Below are positions 51,417 to 60,296 of a DNA stretch of 64,000 nucleotides, piece by piece. Under the pieces are notes generated by a model. It was not told where the DNA came from. It did no database searches and was given only the letters and a program-made list of their open reading frames with translations. Made by a program: the position numbers and the translations under genes. Numbering within the stretch: the first letter of the stretch is position 1; each line of letters begins with the position of its first letter. The stretch is from Siansivirga zeaxanthinifaciens CC-SAMT-1 (GTDB lineage: Bacteria; Bacteroidota; Bacteroidia; Flavobacteriales; Flavobacteriaceae): the NCBI RefSeq assembly GCF_000941055.1, contig NZ_CP007202.1, positions 2,712,437-2,776,436 of the forward strand, in the 5' to 3' direction.

Positions 51417-52532
51417 TTACAGAACGCTTTTAATAACCAAAGATTTTGATACCGTTTCCTGCCATTCGCTTAACGGATTGGAACTTTCGGTAACCCCGCC
51501 ACCTACATAAATGTACGCCTCTGCCCCAACAAATTGCATACATCGAAGGTTTACATAGAGTTGGGTGCTTTTGGTCGTGATGGCGTAGGCTCTATTTTCG
51601 ATATTTCGTTTACCAGAGCGGGGTGCCTTGGTTGTTTCGAAATTCAATTCGCCTAAAAATCCAGAATAAAATTCTCTTTTATAATGTTCGTTTTCTAAAA
51701 TAAATGCTTTTGAAGCTTGTTTTGGCAAACCACAAACAGCCGGCGTTGGGTGTATTGTTGTAATAACATCTTTTAAAACGGTTTCCGATTTTAACCGAGC
51801 TGAAATCATGGTTTTTAAATGAACCAAATTTCCGGCTTTAACCGTTTTTGTTGGAGAAATAGTTAAGGTTTCTAGAGTATTTTTTAAACTATCAACAATA
51901 TAATCGGTTACAAATTTTTGTTCTTGAATTTCTTTGTCTTGCCAAACTACATCTAAACTACCATTATAATCTTGCGTTCCGGCCAATGCCATAATAGAAA
52001 ACTGGTTGCCTTCTATTTTTATTAGTGTTTCGGGGGTTGCGCCTAGCCATAATCCGACTTTTGGATGGTAAAAACAATAAACAAAGGCTGAAGCGTATTT
52101 ATTTAGTAAACGCTTAAATATTTTTAAAGGATTAACTTCTGAAGGGATCACCGTTTCTTTTCTAGATAAAACGACTTTTTTAAATTCGTTGTTTTTAATG
52201 GCTGCAACGCCTTTTTCTACCAAATTAATATGAAAAGCTTTTGATGCTTCATTGGCATTAGAAGCCGGCGAGCCCTTATAATCATCTACCTCTACTTGAT
52301 AATTGGTCGAAAAAAAATTACTTTCGGTAAAGGGAATTAAAACACTTTTATTAGTCTCTTCAAACGGAGAAAATACAAATCCTTTTTCTGAAAAATCGTG
52401 GGTTTCATGTATAACATCATCTTCTTGAAACAAAACCAAAAGCTTAGATTCTCCGGGTTTTCTATAAACTATAAAAGGTAAATTATTTTTGTATTGGGTT
52501 TCAATACGATTAAAAAAAGTTTCAGGGGTCAT
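51417..52532 (-). CDS. menF: Isochorismate synthase
   Basis: The protein has 371 residues. The chorismate-binding domain has 'NEFKKVVLSRKETV' (Lys active region), 'YHPKVGLWLGATPETLIKIEGNQFSIMALAGTQ', 'HLKTMISARL', 'TIHPTPAVCGLPKQASKAFILENEHYKREFYSGFLG' and 'YIYVGGGVTESSNPLSEWQET', all typical of MenF/EntC/DhbC. It makes isochorismate from chorismate for MenD, encoded next. The thioesterase gene ends 4 bp upstream, so translation is coupled. Confidence 0.95.
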   Translation of the reverse strand: MTPETFFNRIETQYKNNLPFIVYRKPGESKLLVLFQEDDVIHETHDFSEKGFVFSPFEETNKSVLIPFTESNFFSTNYQVEVDDYKGSPASNANEASKAFHINLVEKGVAAIKNNEFKKVVLSRKETVIPSEVNPLKIFKRLLNKYASAFVYCFYHPKVGLWLGATPETLIKIEGNQFSIMALAGTQDYNGSLDVVWQDKEIQEQKFVTDYIVDSLKNTLETLTISPTKTVKAGNLVHLKTMISARLKSETVLKDVITTIHPTPAVCGLPKQASKAFILENEHYKREFYSGFLGELNFETTKAPRSGKRNIENRAYAITTKSTQLYVNLRCMQFVGAEAYIYVGGGVTESSNPLSEWQETVSKSLVIKSVL

Positions 52533-52535
52533 TAA

Positions 52536-52961
52536 CTATTTCTTTTTGGGTAAGGCAATAGTTGAAAGTTTACAAACCGAAATTAAAGTACCTGCCTCAT
52601 CGGTTACTTTTATATCTAGTAATTGAGTTGTTCTTCCTTTATGCACAAAAGTTGCTTTGGCATAAACATAGCCTTCTCGAATACTTTTTAAATGGTTTGC
52701 AGAAATTTCGATACCACGAACAAAAAAGGTTTCAGTATCAATAAAGATATGCGATGCAAAACTCCCAACACTTTCTGCCAAAGCTGCTGTTGCACCGCCG
52801 TGTAACACACCATCTGGCTGATGCACTCTAGAATTTACAGGCATACTTGCAACTAAAAAATCATCACCATAATCTATAACCTTAATTTCCAAGGTTTCCA
52901 TTAATGTGTTTTTACAAGCGGCATTGGCTTGAGCAAGAACAGTTTCTTTATCTAATGGCAT
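52536..52961 (-). CDS. Hotdog thioesterase, probably DHNA-CoA thioesterase
   Basis: This 141-residue PaaI/YbgC-type single hotdog fold has 'SRVHQPDGVLHGGATAALAESVGSFAS' with the HGG-x-x-x-x-L-A/E-S active-site helix, 'GIEISANHLKSIREGYVYAKATFVHKGRTTQLLDIKV'. In operons with menF and menD this protein usually hydrolyses 1,4-dihydroxy-2-naphthoyl-CoA. That specificity is inferred from its place as first gene of the operon, 3 bp before menF. Cytoplasmic. Confidence 0.85.
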   Translation of the reverse strand: MPLDKETVLAQANAACKNTLMETLEIKVIDYGDDFLVASMPVNSRVHQPDGVLHGGATAALAESVGSFASHIFIDTETFFVRGIEISANHLKSIREGYVYAKATFVHKGRTTQLLDIKVTDEAGTLISVCKLSTIALPKKK

Positions 52962-53134
52962 AGGCTATTTTTTATTAGGTTGTAAAAATACAAAATGACA
53001 GCGTAAGAACCTTAAAATTATACGTTAATGTAAACCTAATTATTCTAAAAAGCTTTAATAAAAGGTGTATTTAAAACCTTAACAAATGCAATAAATTACT
53101 TAAAAAAAGCAGGTTACAAAATTTATCAATAAAA

Positions 53135-53142
53135 TAAATTTG
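53135..53142 (+). promoter_or_regulatory. -7 box of the transglutaminase-like gene
   Basis: TAAATTTG matches TAnnTTTG and lies 50 bp before the ATG at 53192. No convincing TTG at the -33 position. Confidence 0.5.
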
Positions 53143-53191
53143 ATACAATTTCTCAAAGATTTACATTTACTAAAGTAAACAACTACAATTT

Positions 53192-55261
53192 ATGAAATCA
53201 TTTATTATCTGCTTACTTTGTGTTTTTTCTTTTTTTATAAAAATACATGCGCAAGTAACAAAAGAAGCCTCACCAAGTTGGATCATTCCAATAAGCTATC
53301 CTAAATCTGAAATAAACTTAAAAGATGTCTCCGAAGGCACGCATATTTTACTTTACGATACGCAAGTTAATGTCCCCAAAGCATGTGTTTACTACCGTTT
53401 AACAACCAAGGTTACCGATAATGTGGGCATACAGAATGCATCTACTGTAAACATAAGCTACGACCCATCTTATCAGAAATTGAAGTTTCATAAAATTAAT
53501 ATTATAAGAGGCGACGAAATCATTAATAAATTAGATCTTTCCAACATTCAGGAAATGCGTCGAGAATTAAATGCCGAAAATTACCTGTACGATGGTACAC
53601 TATCGGCTGTTATGAATATTTCCGATGTAAGAACAGGCGATATTATCGATTACGATTACACCATTGTTGGATTTAACCCAATTCATAAAAATATATTTTC
53701 AAGCTATTTTTATTTAAGCGATATAGAATCTGTTAGCAAAATTAATGTGACGGTGCTTTCCAAAAACGAATTACAATTTAAATCGTACAACACCGCAATA
53801 AAACCAAGCATTTCCAAACAAAACAATTTACATGTTTACAATTGGGCAGCAACCAACACAAAAAAGTTAGATTATGAAGAAAATACGCCTTCATGGAAAC
53901 TACTTTATGAAGCTGTTTCGGTAACCGAATTTAAATCCTGGAAAGAAGTTGCCAATTGGGGCGCAAATGTTTTTAAAATTAATGAAGCCATTCACCCCGA
54001 ATTAAAAGCTAAAATTGATGCCATTAACACTGACAACCAAAATGTTGGTGATAAAATAAAAGCAACTTTAAATTTTGTTCAAAATGAAGTTAGGTATTTA
54101 GGTTTAGAGTCTGGAATAGGAAGTTACAAGCCCTTTTCGCCCAATCAGGTTTTTAAACAACGTTTTGGCGATTGTAAAGACAAAAGTTTATTAATGGTTA
54201 CCATGCTTCAAAACATGGGAATTGAAGCTTACCCGATGCTTGTAAACACCACATTAAAACATACAATTAAAACCCTTTTACCATCGCCAAAATTTTTCGA
54301 CCATTGCGTTGTTAAAGTTATAAAAGACCGTGCTTCTTTTTATTACGACCCAACAATAACAAACCAGGGTGGCGATTACGACTCTACTTATTTTCCCGAT
54401 TATGCTCATGGTTTGGTGTTAAAAGAAGGCACCGAAACCTTCGAGGATATAAAACCCTATGCTGAAAACAAAATTGTAACTTTTGAAGACTTCACTTTAA
54501 GTGAAATAGGCAAAGGTGCTGTTTTAAAAGTAATTACCACTTACTACGAATCTGAAGCAGATAATATGAGAAACTACTTTAAATCGAATAGTGTCTCATC
54601 GATAGAAAAAGAATATGAAAAATTTTATTCTAACTACTATTACAATGTCTCGGCGTTAAAACCCCCACATTTTGAAGATAAAATACATCAAAATATTTTT
54701 AAAGTTTACGAAGAATATCAATTAGATAGTATCTGGACACCTATGACAGAGAAAGAGCATTATATTTCTGCGAGTTTTACGGCTAGCAGTTTATTACACT
54801 CTTTATACATGCCTACAAAAGACGAAAGACATGCTGAGCTAGACCTTGTTTTTCCAACCACACGAGAGCATCAAATTAAAGTGCATTTACCAGAAAACTG
54901 GGCTATTACAAACGACAAATTATATGTAAACTCTCCTGGTTTTTATTACGAATGGAAAGTAGATTACGATAAGTTAACAAAAACAATCAACCTTAATTAT
55001 TATTTAAAAACTCAAAAGGATTTCATTGAACCAAGTGAGTTTAGTCGTTATGTGAAAGACATAAAAAAGGTAGACCAATCGACTGCTTATTATATTTACA
55101 TCCCAGAAAATTTTTCTAAAGAAACTTTTAAAGTAAGCAGCAACAACATTTTAAGTAATTTCGTTACTTTGTTTAAAATAATTCTCGGCCTCTTTATATT
55201 GGTAGTTATCGGATTATTATTTTATTGGTATTCTGGAAAGAAAAAAACGAACAACGTATAG
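53192..55261 (+). CDS. DUF3857/transglutaminase-like envelope protein
   Basis: The protein has 689 residues with a signal peptide ending IHAQ (about residue 21). A DUF3857 domain with 'EGTHILLYDTQVNVPKACVYYRLTTKVTD' precedes a transglutaminase core with Cys in RFGDCKDKSLLMVTML, His in FDHCVVKV and Asp in FYYDPT, so the triad is complete. The last 60 residues contain a transmembrane helix (FKIILGLFILVVIGLLFYWYSG). Proteins of this type are common in Bacteroidota, often in series; their substrates are unknown. It faces out from the inner membrane. Ends convergent with the aldo/keto reductase gene. Confidence 0.85.
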   Translation: MKSFIICLLCVFSFFIKIHAQVTKEASPSWIIPISYPKSEINLKDVSEGTHILLYDTQVNVPKACVYYRLTTKVTDNVGIQNASTVNISYDPSYQKLKFHKINIIRGDEIINKLDLSNIQEMRRELNAENYLYDGTLSAVMNISDVRTGDIIDYDYTIVGFNPIHKNIFSSYFYLSDIESVSKINVTVLSKNELQFKSYNTAIKPSISKQNNLHVYNWAATNTKKLDYEENTPSWKLLYEAVSVTEFKSWKEVANWGANVFKINEAIHPELKAKIDAINTDNQNVGDKIKATLNFVQNEVRYLGLESGIGSYKPFSPNQVFKQRFGDCKDKSLLMVTMLQNMGIEAYPMLVNTTLKHTIKTLLPSPKFFDHCVVKVIKDRASFYYDPTITNQGGDYDSTYFPDYAHGLVLKEGTETFEDIKPYAENKIVTFEDFTLSEIGKGAVLKVITTYYESEADNMRNYFKSNSVSSIEKEYEKFYSNYYYNVSALKPPHFEDKIHQNIFKVYEEYQLDSIWTPMTEKEHYISASFTASSLLHSLYMPTKDERHAELDLVFPTTREHQIKVHLPENWAITNDKLYVNSPGFYYEWKVDYDKLTKTINLNYYLKTQKDFIEPSEFSRYVKDIKKVDQSTAYYIYIPENFSKETFKVSSNNILSNFVTLFKIILGLFILVVIGLLFYWYSGKKKTNNV

Positions 55262-55284
55262 TTATATGAAAAAATTCGTGGCAG

Positions 55285-56271
55285 TTAATAACCACCACGA
55301 ATTTCTTGATGAATTTGTGATTTATACAAATCTCTTAATGCGGTATGCGTTTCTTCTGAAAGCGCATCTAAATTAGAAACTGAAGCATTAGAAATCACTT
55401 GATTTACCGAACTCGCCCCAGGAATAATAGTACTTACAGCCTTATGGTCTAATAGCCAACGTAAAGCCAATTGTACCATGTTTAAATGACTTGGCAGCAC
55501 ATTGTTTTTTATAGTTTCAACAAACTCCAATCCTTTTTTAAAAGGCAAACCGGCAAAGGTTTCCCCCACATTAAAGCATTCGCCGTTTCTATTAAAATTT
55601 CTATGGTCGTCTTCAGCAAAAGTAGTTTCTTTAGTGAATTTTCCAGTTAAAAGTCCGCTAGCTAATGGCAATCTCACAATAATACCAACACCTTTTGCTT
55701 CAGCTTTTGGGAATAATTCGGTAATTAATTTTTGTCTAAAAACATTAAATATAACCTGCAACGAAAGCAGTCCTTCTTGTTCTATACAAATTAAACCTTC
55801 TTCAACGGTTTCAACACTAGCGCCAAAATGCTTAATTAGTCCTTCGGCTTTTAATTCACGTAACCAGTTAAAAATAGCACCATCTTTTAAATATGGTGTT
55901 GGAATGCAATGTAATTGTAAAAGATCTATCGATGCTACACCTAAACGTTCCATCGATTCTAAAACCGTTTGTCTTAATACTGTTTTGGTGTATTTATCTG
56001 GATAGGCATTTCCTGCTCTACCAAATTTAGTAGCCACACGAATGGGTGTTTTACAAGTTTTTAAAAATTCGCCTATAATAATTTCACTTTTTCCGTTACC
56101 ATAAACATCGGCGGTATCGAAAAATGTGATACCATTTTTTTCTGCTTCACTTAAAATATTAAAAGCTGTTTCTTTTGAAATATCCTGACCCCAATCGGCA
56201 CCTAATTGCCAGCAACCCAATCCAACTTCGCTCACTTCAAAGCCTTCTAATCCTAATTTTCTGTAGTTCAT
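55285..56271 (-). CDS. Aldo/keto reductase
   Basis: This 328-residue AKR-family NADPH oxidoreductase has the first strand 'VSEVGLGCWQLGADWG', catalytic Asp and Tyr in FFDTADVYGNGKSE, Lys in VATKFGR, His in LLQLHCIP, and the NADP-binding end 'VSTIIPGASSVNQVISNA'. It is of the AKR11/12-like group with sugar or aldehyde substrates; the real substrate is unknown. It is 20 bp downstream of the nitronate monooxygenase-like gene, and both could be one operon. Cytoplasmic. Confidence 0.92.
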   Translation of the reverse strand: MNYRKLGLEGFEVSEVGLGCWQLGADWGQDISKETAFNILSEAEKNGITFFDTADVYGNGKSEIIIGEFLKTCKTPIRVATKFGRAGNAYPDKYTKTVLRQTVLESMERLGVASIDLLQLHCIPTPYLKDGAIFNWLRELKAEGLIKHFGASVETVEEGLICIEQEGLLSLQVIFNVFRQKLITELFPKAEAKGVGIIVRLPLASGLLTGKFTKETTFAEDDHRNFNRNGECFNVGETFAGLPFKKGLEFVETIKNNVLPSHLNMVQLALRWLLDHKAVSTIIPGASSVNQVISNASVSNLDALSEETHTALRDLYKSQIHQEIRGGY

Positions 56272-56291
56272 TAAATATTAATTTTAAAAAA

Positions 56292-57239
56292 TTACGCTAT
56301 TAATCTTTTTACTATGTCTTTAACTGGTAAAATACTTTTGGTATGCTGTATACTAGGCCCAGCCACCCAAACTGTTTTATACGTTGCTTTGGTCGCAGCG
56401 TTTTTAGTGGCATTCATTCCTATAGCAAACCGAATCATTTTTACCCATTTTTTTAACTTTTTATGCTTGTTTAAAACAGACTCTAGCCAAGTGGTTTTCG
56501 TGCCTATTTTTTGAACATAAGGTGTGTTTATTACCGAACAAGGTGTACCCGAAATACGCTCTGTCATTACAATATTATCGGCGCCATAATCTACACAAGC
56601 CTGTTTATAATCATCGATAACCTGTGCTTCTTCCGAGGCTATAAAAGGACTCCCCACCGAAACACCTTCAGCACCATAACTAAGCATGGCATCAAGCTCT
56701 AACTTAGTTCCAACGCCACCAGCAGAAATAACAGGAATACTACAATGAGCTACCAATTGCGAAATAAGAACCTCCGGATCTAAATTACCGCGATGTCCAC
56801 CAGCCTTATTATTAACGGCAATAATCGCATCGGCACCTAAATGTTCAACCTTTTGAGCAAAATTTAAATCGACAACATCACATAATACTTTTATTCCGAC
56901 TTTATGAGCTTGATTAATGGTTTCTTCGGGGCTACCCAATGAGGTTATTATAAAGTCACAACCTTCTTCACAAAGTACTTGTAACTGGTCTTTATATTTA
57001 AGATTCGATTTATTAACAATTAAATTAAACCCGAAAGCACCACCAGCGACTTTGGCTGCTTTTAATTGGTGTATCGCTGCCTTTAACTCCTCTAAAGTTC
57101 TGTAATTTAAAGCAGGAATACAACCTGCAATGCCGCATTTCATAGCCTCTATTACCATTTGCGTATTAGAAACCAAAAACATGGGCGCCATGATTACAGG
57201 GTGATTGATATTAAGAAGTTTGGTAAGTTTAGTTGTCAT
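56292..57239 (-). CDS. Nitronate monooxygenase-family FMN enzyme
   Basis: The protein has 315 residues. A TIM barrel starts 'LLNINHPVIMAPMFLVSNTQMVIEAMKCGIAGCIPAL', with the FMN phosphate site 'PVISAGGVGTKLELDAMLSYGAEGVSVGSPFIAS' and His in NKAGGHRG, as in 2-nitropropane dioxygenase/nitronate monooxygenases. These oxidise toxic nitronates such as propionate 3-nitronate. Some family members have other roles (enoyl reductase FabK type), but FabK has a different motif. Cytoplasmic. Convergence or operon with AKR downstream at 20 bp. Confidence 0.88.
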   Translation of the reverse strand: MTTKLTKLLNINHPVIMAPMFLVSNTQMVIEAMKCGIAGCIPALNYRTLEELKAAIHQLKAAKVAGGAFGFNLIVNKSNLKYKDQLQVLCEEGCDFIITSLGSPEETINQAHKVGIKVLCDVVDLNFAQKVEHLGADAIIAVNNKAGGHRGNLDPEVLISQLVAHCSIPVISAGGVGTKLELDAMLSYGAEGVSVGSPFIASEEAQVIDDYKQACVDYGADNIVMTERISGTPCSVINTPYVQKIGTKTTWLESVLNKHKKLKKWVKMIRFAIGMNATKNAATKATYKTVWVAGPSIQHTKSILPVKDIVKRLIA

Positions 57240-57299
57240 TTTTCATGATTTTAACAAATATACTAAATACTATGCATGCATATTAAATAAGCATGTTAT

Positions 57300-58526
57300 T
57301 TATTGTTTAAACCTGTAATAACCACATTTTAAATAAGCACCTTCTTCGAACGATACAGGGTGATCGCTATCATGAAAGGTTTTTAAAGCAAGTGTAAAAT
57401 CTCGTTTCGATTTACTTAAAACAGCTTCATTTATCTCAAAAAACACATCTGAAGTAACTCTGGAAGAACAAGAAGCTAAAACCAACAATCCTTTTTTAGC
57501 AGTAAGTTTTTCACCCAAATCGGCTAATTGCGCATATTTTTTCTTTGCTAATTCTATTTCTGAAGCTTGCTTAGCAAAACTAGGCGGATCAATTACCACC
57601 ACATCAAAAGTAACCTGGTTATCAATTAATTTTTGCAATTCCTCAAAAGCATCACCTGCAATAATTTTATGTTTACCTGTGTAATTATTTAATTTTCCGT
57701 TATCTACGGCAATTTCAAGTGCTTGCTTACTTATATCTAAACTGGTAACGGTTTTTGCCCGATTATACAAAGCATGTACCGAAAAACCCCCCGCATACGA
57801 AAAAACATCTAACACTGTTTTGTCTTTACTTAATTCACCAACTTTTTTTCTGTTAGCACGGTGATCTAAAAAGTATCCGGTTTTATGGCCTTTTATCACA
57901 TTTGCCGAAAATTTCACATGGTGCTCTATAAACTCTACAACCTCGTTTTCTAAAGTTCCGTAAACCACCTCGCCATTATTAATTTTATGTAATTTAGATT
58001 GCTCTAAACTGCGACTTAAGCGCACCACCACTGTTTTTACTTGAGAAATTTCCTGAAGTAATGGTATGATGGTTTCTATATAAGGCAACCATATTTCAGA
58101 ATATATTTTAACCACCAAAACAGCTGCATAAACATCGGCAATTAAACCTGGAAAACCGTCGTTTTCTCCAAAAAGCAAACGGTAACTATTGGTATTGGTT
58201 TGCAATAAATCGAATCGTTTCGCAAAGGCTTCTTGTATTCTTTTTTGAAAAAAATTCGCATTTATTTCAACCTTTTCAAATCCACTATTAAGCATTTTAA
58301 TACGAATGGGCGAATTCGAATCGTATAAACCTAAACCAATAACCCGGTTTTTATTTTTACTAAAAATGATTGCTAAGTCGCCTGTTCTAGCATCATCATT
58401 AATTTTTACAATATTATTAGAAAAAACCCAGGGATGCCCTTGTACAACAAACTGCTCGCCTTTAGTATTTAATTTAACGGCCAATCGCTTTGGCTTATAA
58501 CTGGATTTAATTTTACTTGAAAACAA
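57300..58526 (-). CDS. 23S rRNA cytosine methyltransferase, RlmI-like
   Basis: The protein has 408 residues. The N-terminal PUA domain (GHPWVFSNNIVKINDDARTGDLAIIFS) and EEHEA-like middle (FAKRFDLLQTNTNSYRLLFGENDGFPGLIADVY) precede a class I SAM methyltransferase with motif I 'VLDVFSYAGGFSVHAL', acidic 'VTSLDISKQALEIA', catalytic motif 'VVIDPPSFAKQ' and 'LLVLASCSSRV' (Cys of the m5C mechanism). RlmI methylates C1962 of 23S rRNA; RlmI/RlmK homologues are the nearest known match. Cytoplasmic, single gene. Confidence 0.88.
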   Translation of the reverse strand: MFSSKIKSSYKPKRLAVKLNTKGEQFVVQGHPWVFSNNIVKINDDARTGDLAIIFSKNKNRVIGLGLYDSNSPIRIKMLNSGFEKVEINANFFQKRIQEAFAKRFDLLQTNTNSYRLLFGENDGFPGLIADVYAAVLVVKIYSEIWLPYIETIIPLLQEISQVKTVVVRLSRSLEQSKLHKINNGEVVYGTLENEVVEFIEHHVKFSANVIKGHKTGYFLDHRANRKKVGELSKDKTVLDVFSYAGGFSVHALYNRAKTVTSLDISKQALEIAVDNGKLNNYTGKHKIIAGDAFEELQKLIDNQVTFDVVVIDPPSFAKQASEIELAKKKYAQLADLGEKLTAKKGLLVLASCSSRVTSDVFFEINEAVLSKSKRDFTLALKTFHDSDHPVSFEEGAYLKCGYYRFKQ

Positions 58527-58804
58527 TGTCTTTATTTTTTAGATTGGTAAAAGTATAGGTTTTATAGAGATTAAAAAATTTTATGAATGTTAGCAGCACT
58601 TAAATGCACATATTGGTTTGTTTTTAAAATTGTAAAAAAACAAAACATACAAACTAAACCTGTAATTTGTTAAAAATTAGCATCTTAAATTTTTTTTTAT
58701 TAAATTAGAATCTCTCAAATATTTAAAATACTCCCTATTCCTTTTTCTATAGCAGCGCCCCAGTTCTGATTATCATTTTAAAACCTCTCAAAAATTTTAT
58801 TACA

Positions 58805-59497
58805 ATGGTTGAAAAAAATGAAGCGTACTGTATCGCTAAGCTTAAAGAAAATCCTTTATTTAGAAGTATCGAAGATGTTAGTTCCCGTGATTTAATTTTA
58901 AATGCTACTTTAAAAACTTGGCCGAAAAAAACATGCTTTATAGACTCTCATGTTACGCATCATAAATTTCACATTCTTATTTCGGGGAGACTAAAAGTTT
59001 ATTATTTTGATGACACTAAAGATAGAAAAATCACACTCTATTTACTTACCAAACATGATGTGTTCGATATTTATAACTTATTTCATTTATCGAATCACAA
59101 AGTGTATTATGAAACATTAGATACTACAGAGGTATTAAGTATTCCTATCGATAAATTAAAACATTGGATGCATCAGAATCCTTCATTTTACATGGGCCTA
59201 TTACAGTATATGATTATTAAAATGAGATTTTTAGAAGAATTTGTAGCCAGTTCTAACCTCGATGATACCTCAACAAAATTGGCGAGACTTTTATTAAACT
59301 ATACCAACGAAACCTCAAAGAAAATTGAATTAATTAACGATTTGTCGCATAAAGAATTAGCGCAGTTAATAGGCACTACACGCGCCGTTTTAAATAGAAA
59401 TATTCAAAAATTTAAAGAAGATGGCATTTTAAATATTAGCAACAGGCAAATTGAAATTAAAAATATGGAGTTGCTAATGGATAAAATTCGGGATTAA
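58805..59497 (+). CDS. Crp/Fnr-family transcription regulator
   Basis: The protein has 230 residues: a cyclic-nucleotide-binding-like N-terminal barrel (FIDSHVTHHKFHILISGRLKVYYFDDTKDRKITLYLLTKHDVFDIYNLFH), a dimer helix (MIIKMRFLEEFVAS), and a C-terminal HTH_Crp 'INDLSHKELAQLIGTTRAVLNRNIQKFKEDGIL'. It lacks the Arg/Ser ligand set of true CRP and the cysteines of FNR, so its signal is unknown. It follows a 278-bp non-coding stretch in which I see nothing else. It may control the secreted-protein gene at 59666. Confidence 0.88.
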   Translation: MVEKNEAYCIAKLKENPLFRSIEDVSSRDLILNATLKTWPKKTCFIDSHVTHHKFHILISGRLKVYYFDDTKDRKITLYLLTKHDVFDIYNLFHLSNHKVYYETLDTTEVLSIPIDKLKHWMHQNPSFYMGLLQYMIIKMRFLEEFVASSNLDDTSTKLARLLLNYTNETSKKIELINDLSHKELAQLIGTTRAVLNRNIQKFKEDGILNISNRQIEIKNMELLMDKIRD

Positions 59498-59528
59498 TTT
59501 CACTTTAAAATGTTAAAAAAGTATCATG

Positions 59529-59544
59529 TGCTACCTAGGTAGCA
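59529..59544. promoter_or_regulatory. 16-bp perfect palindrome after the Crp/Fnr gene
   Basis: TGCTACCTAGGTAGCA is self-complementary and is followed by TTTTG. It is either a weak terminator or a regulator site for the gene at 59666. Confidence 0.5.
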
Positions 59545-59665
59545 TTTTGTTTATTAGATAGTTAATACATTTACAATAATAAAAATAATTAATCCATTAA
59601 AAGCCGTTTTCTCCCTAATTAATAGTTTTTAGTTAACAAATTGTTTAATTTAAAAATCTATTATC

Positions 59666-60193
59666 ATGAAAAAATTTTTAATTGGTATTTTCTTTTTAGG
59701 CTTTACCACCCTCATTTACTCCCAAACCGCCATTGAACCAGAAGGTTTATTATCGAAAGTAAAAACCTTAAGTCCTTTAAACTCAAATTATGCAAACACC
59801 GTTTACGATTTAGATATTTCTAAGCGCGTAAAATATTTGCAAAATTTAGCTGCAGAATACAATGTTAAAAAGCACGAAAACTTCAAAGAAGGCGTTGAAT
59901 CTTTTAGAGTTGTATTTAAAGAAAACAATCAATACAAAGGCACCATTGTAGCTACTTATAATAGAAATGGTGAAATAACTGATTCTTTTGAACAGTACCG
60001 AGATGTACAATTACCTTTGGCTGTTAGACAAACTATTACAAATTTATATCCCGATTATATAATTTTAAAGGATATTTATACAGTGAAATATTCTAAAGAT
60101 GGTGAAATCACTAAATTGTATAAGATTAAAATGACGAACGATAGTGATAAAATAACTATCAAAATGAATCAAAATGGAAATTTAATTGAATGA
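59666..60193 (+). CDS. Hypothetical secreted protein (possible PepSY-like)
   Basis: The protein has 175 residues with a clear signal peptide MKKFLIGIFFLGFTTLIYSQ. The mature part has repeats of the shape 'GVESFRVVFKENNQYKGTIVATYNRNGEITDSFEQYRDVQLPLAVRQTI', then 'LYPDYIILKDIYTVKYSKDGEITKLYKIKMTN'. This alternation of strand with 'G-E-I' turns is similar to PepSY-like/BBE-type envelope proteins of Bacteroidota. Function unknown. It sits 168 bp after a Crp/Fnr gene and ends before the dnaK terminator. Confidence 0.7.
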   Translation: MKKFLIGIFFLGFTTLIYSQTAIEPEGLLSKVKTLSPLNSNYANTVYDLDISKRVKYLQNLAAEYNVKKHENFKEGVESFRVVFKENNQYKGTIVATYNRNGEITDSFEQYRDVQLPLAVRQTITNLYPDYIILKDIYTVKYSKDGEITKLYKIKMTNDSDKITIKMNQNGNLIE

Positions 60194-60225
60194 AGAAACG
60201 CATTTTTAAAAACCAACCAAAAAAC

Positions 60226-60270
60226 CCATAAAAAAACGCAACCAAACTAATGATTGCGTTTTTTTTATGG
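60226..60270. terminator. Bidirectional terminator between 59666 gene and dnaK
   Basis: CCATAAAAAAACGCAA pairs with TTGCGTTTTTTTTATGG around a 12-nt loop, with one unpaired base. It ends both convergent transcripts. Confidence 0.85.
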
Positions 60271-60296
60271 CGTTCTGAATAAATTCAGAATACTAT

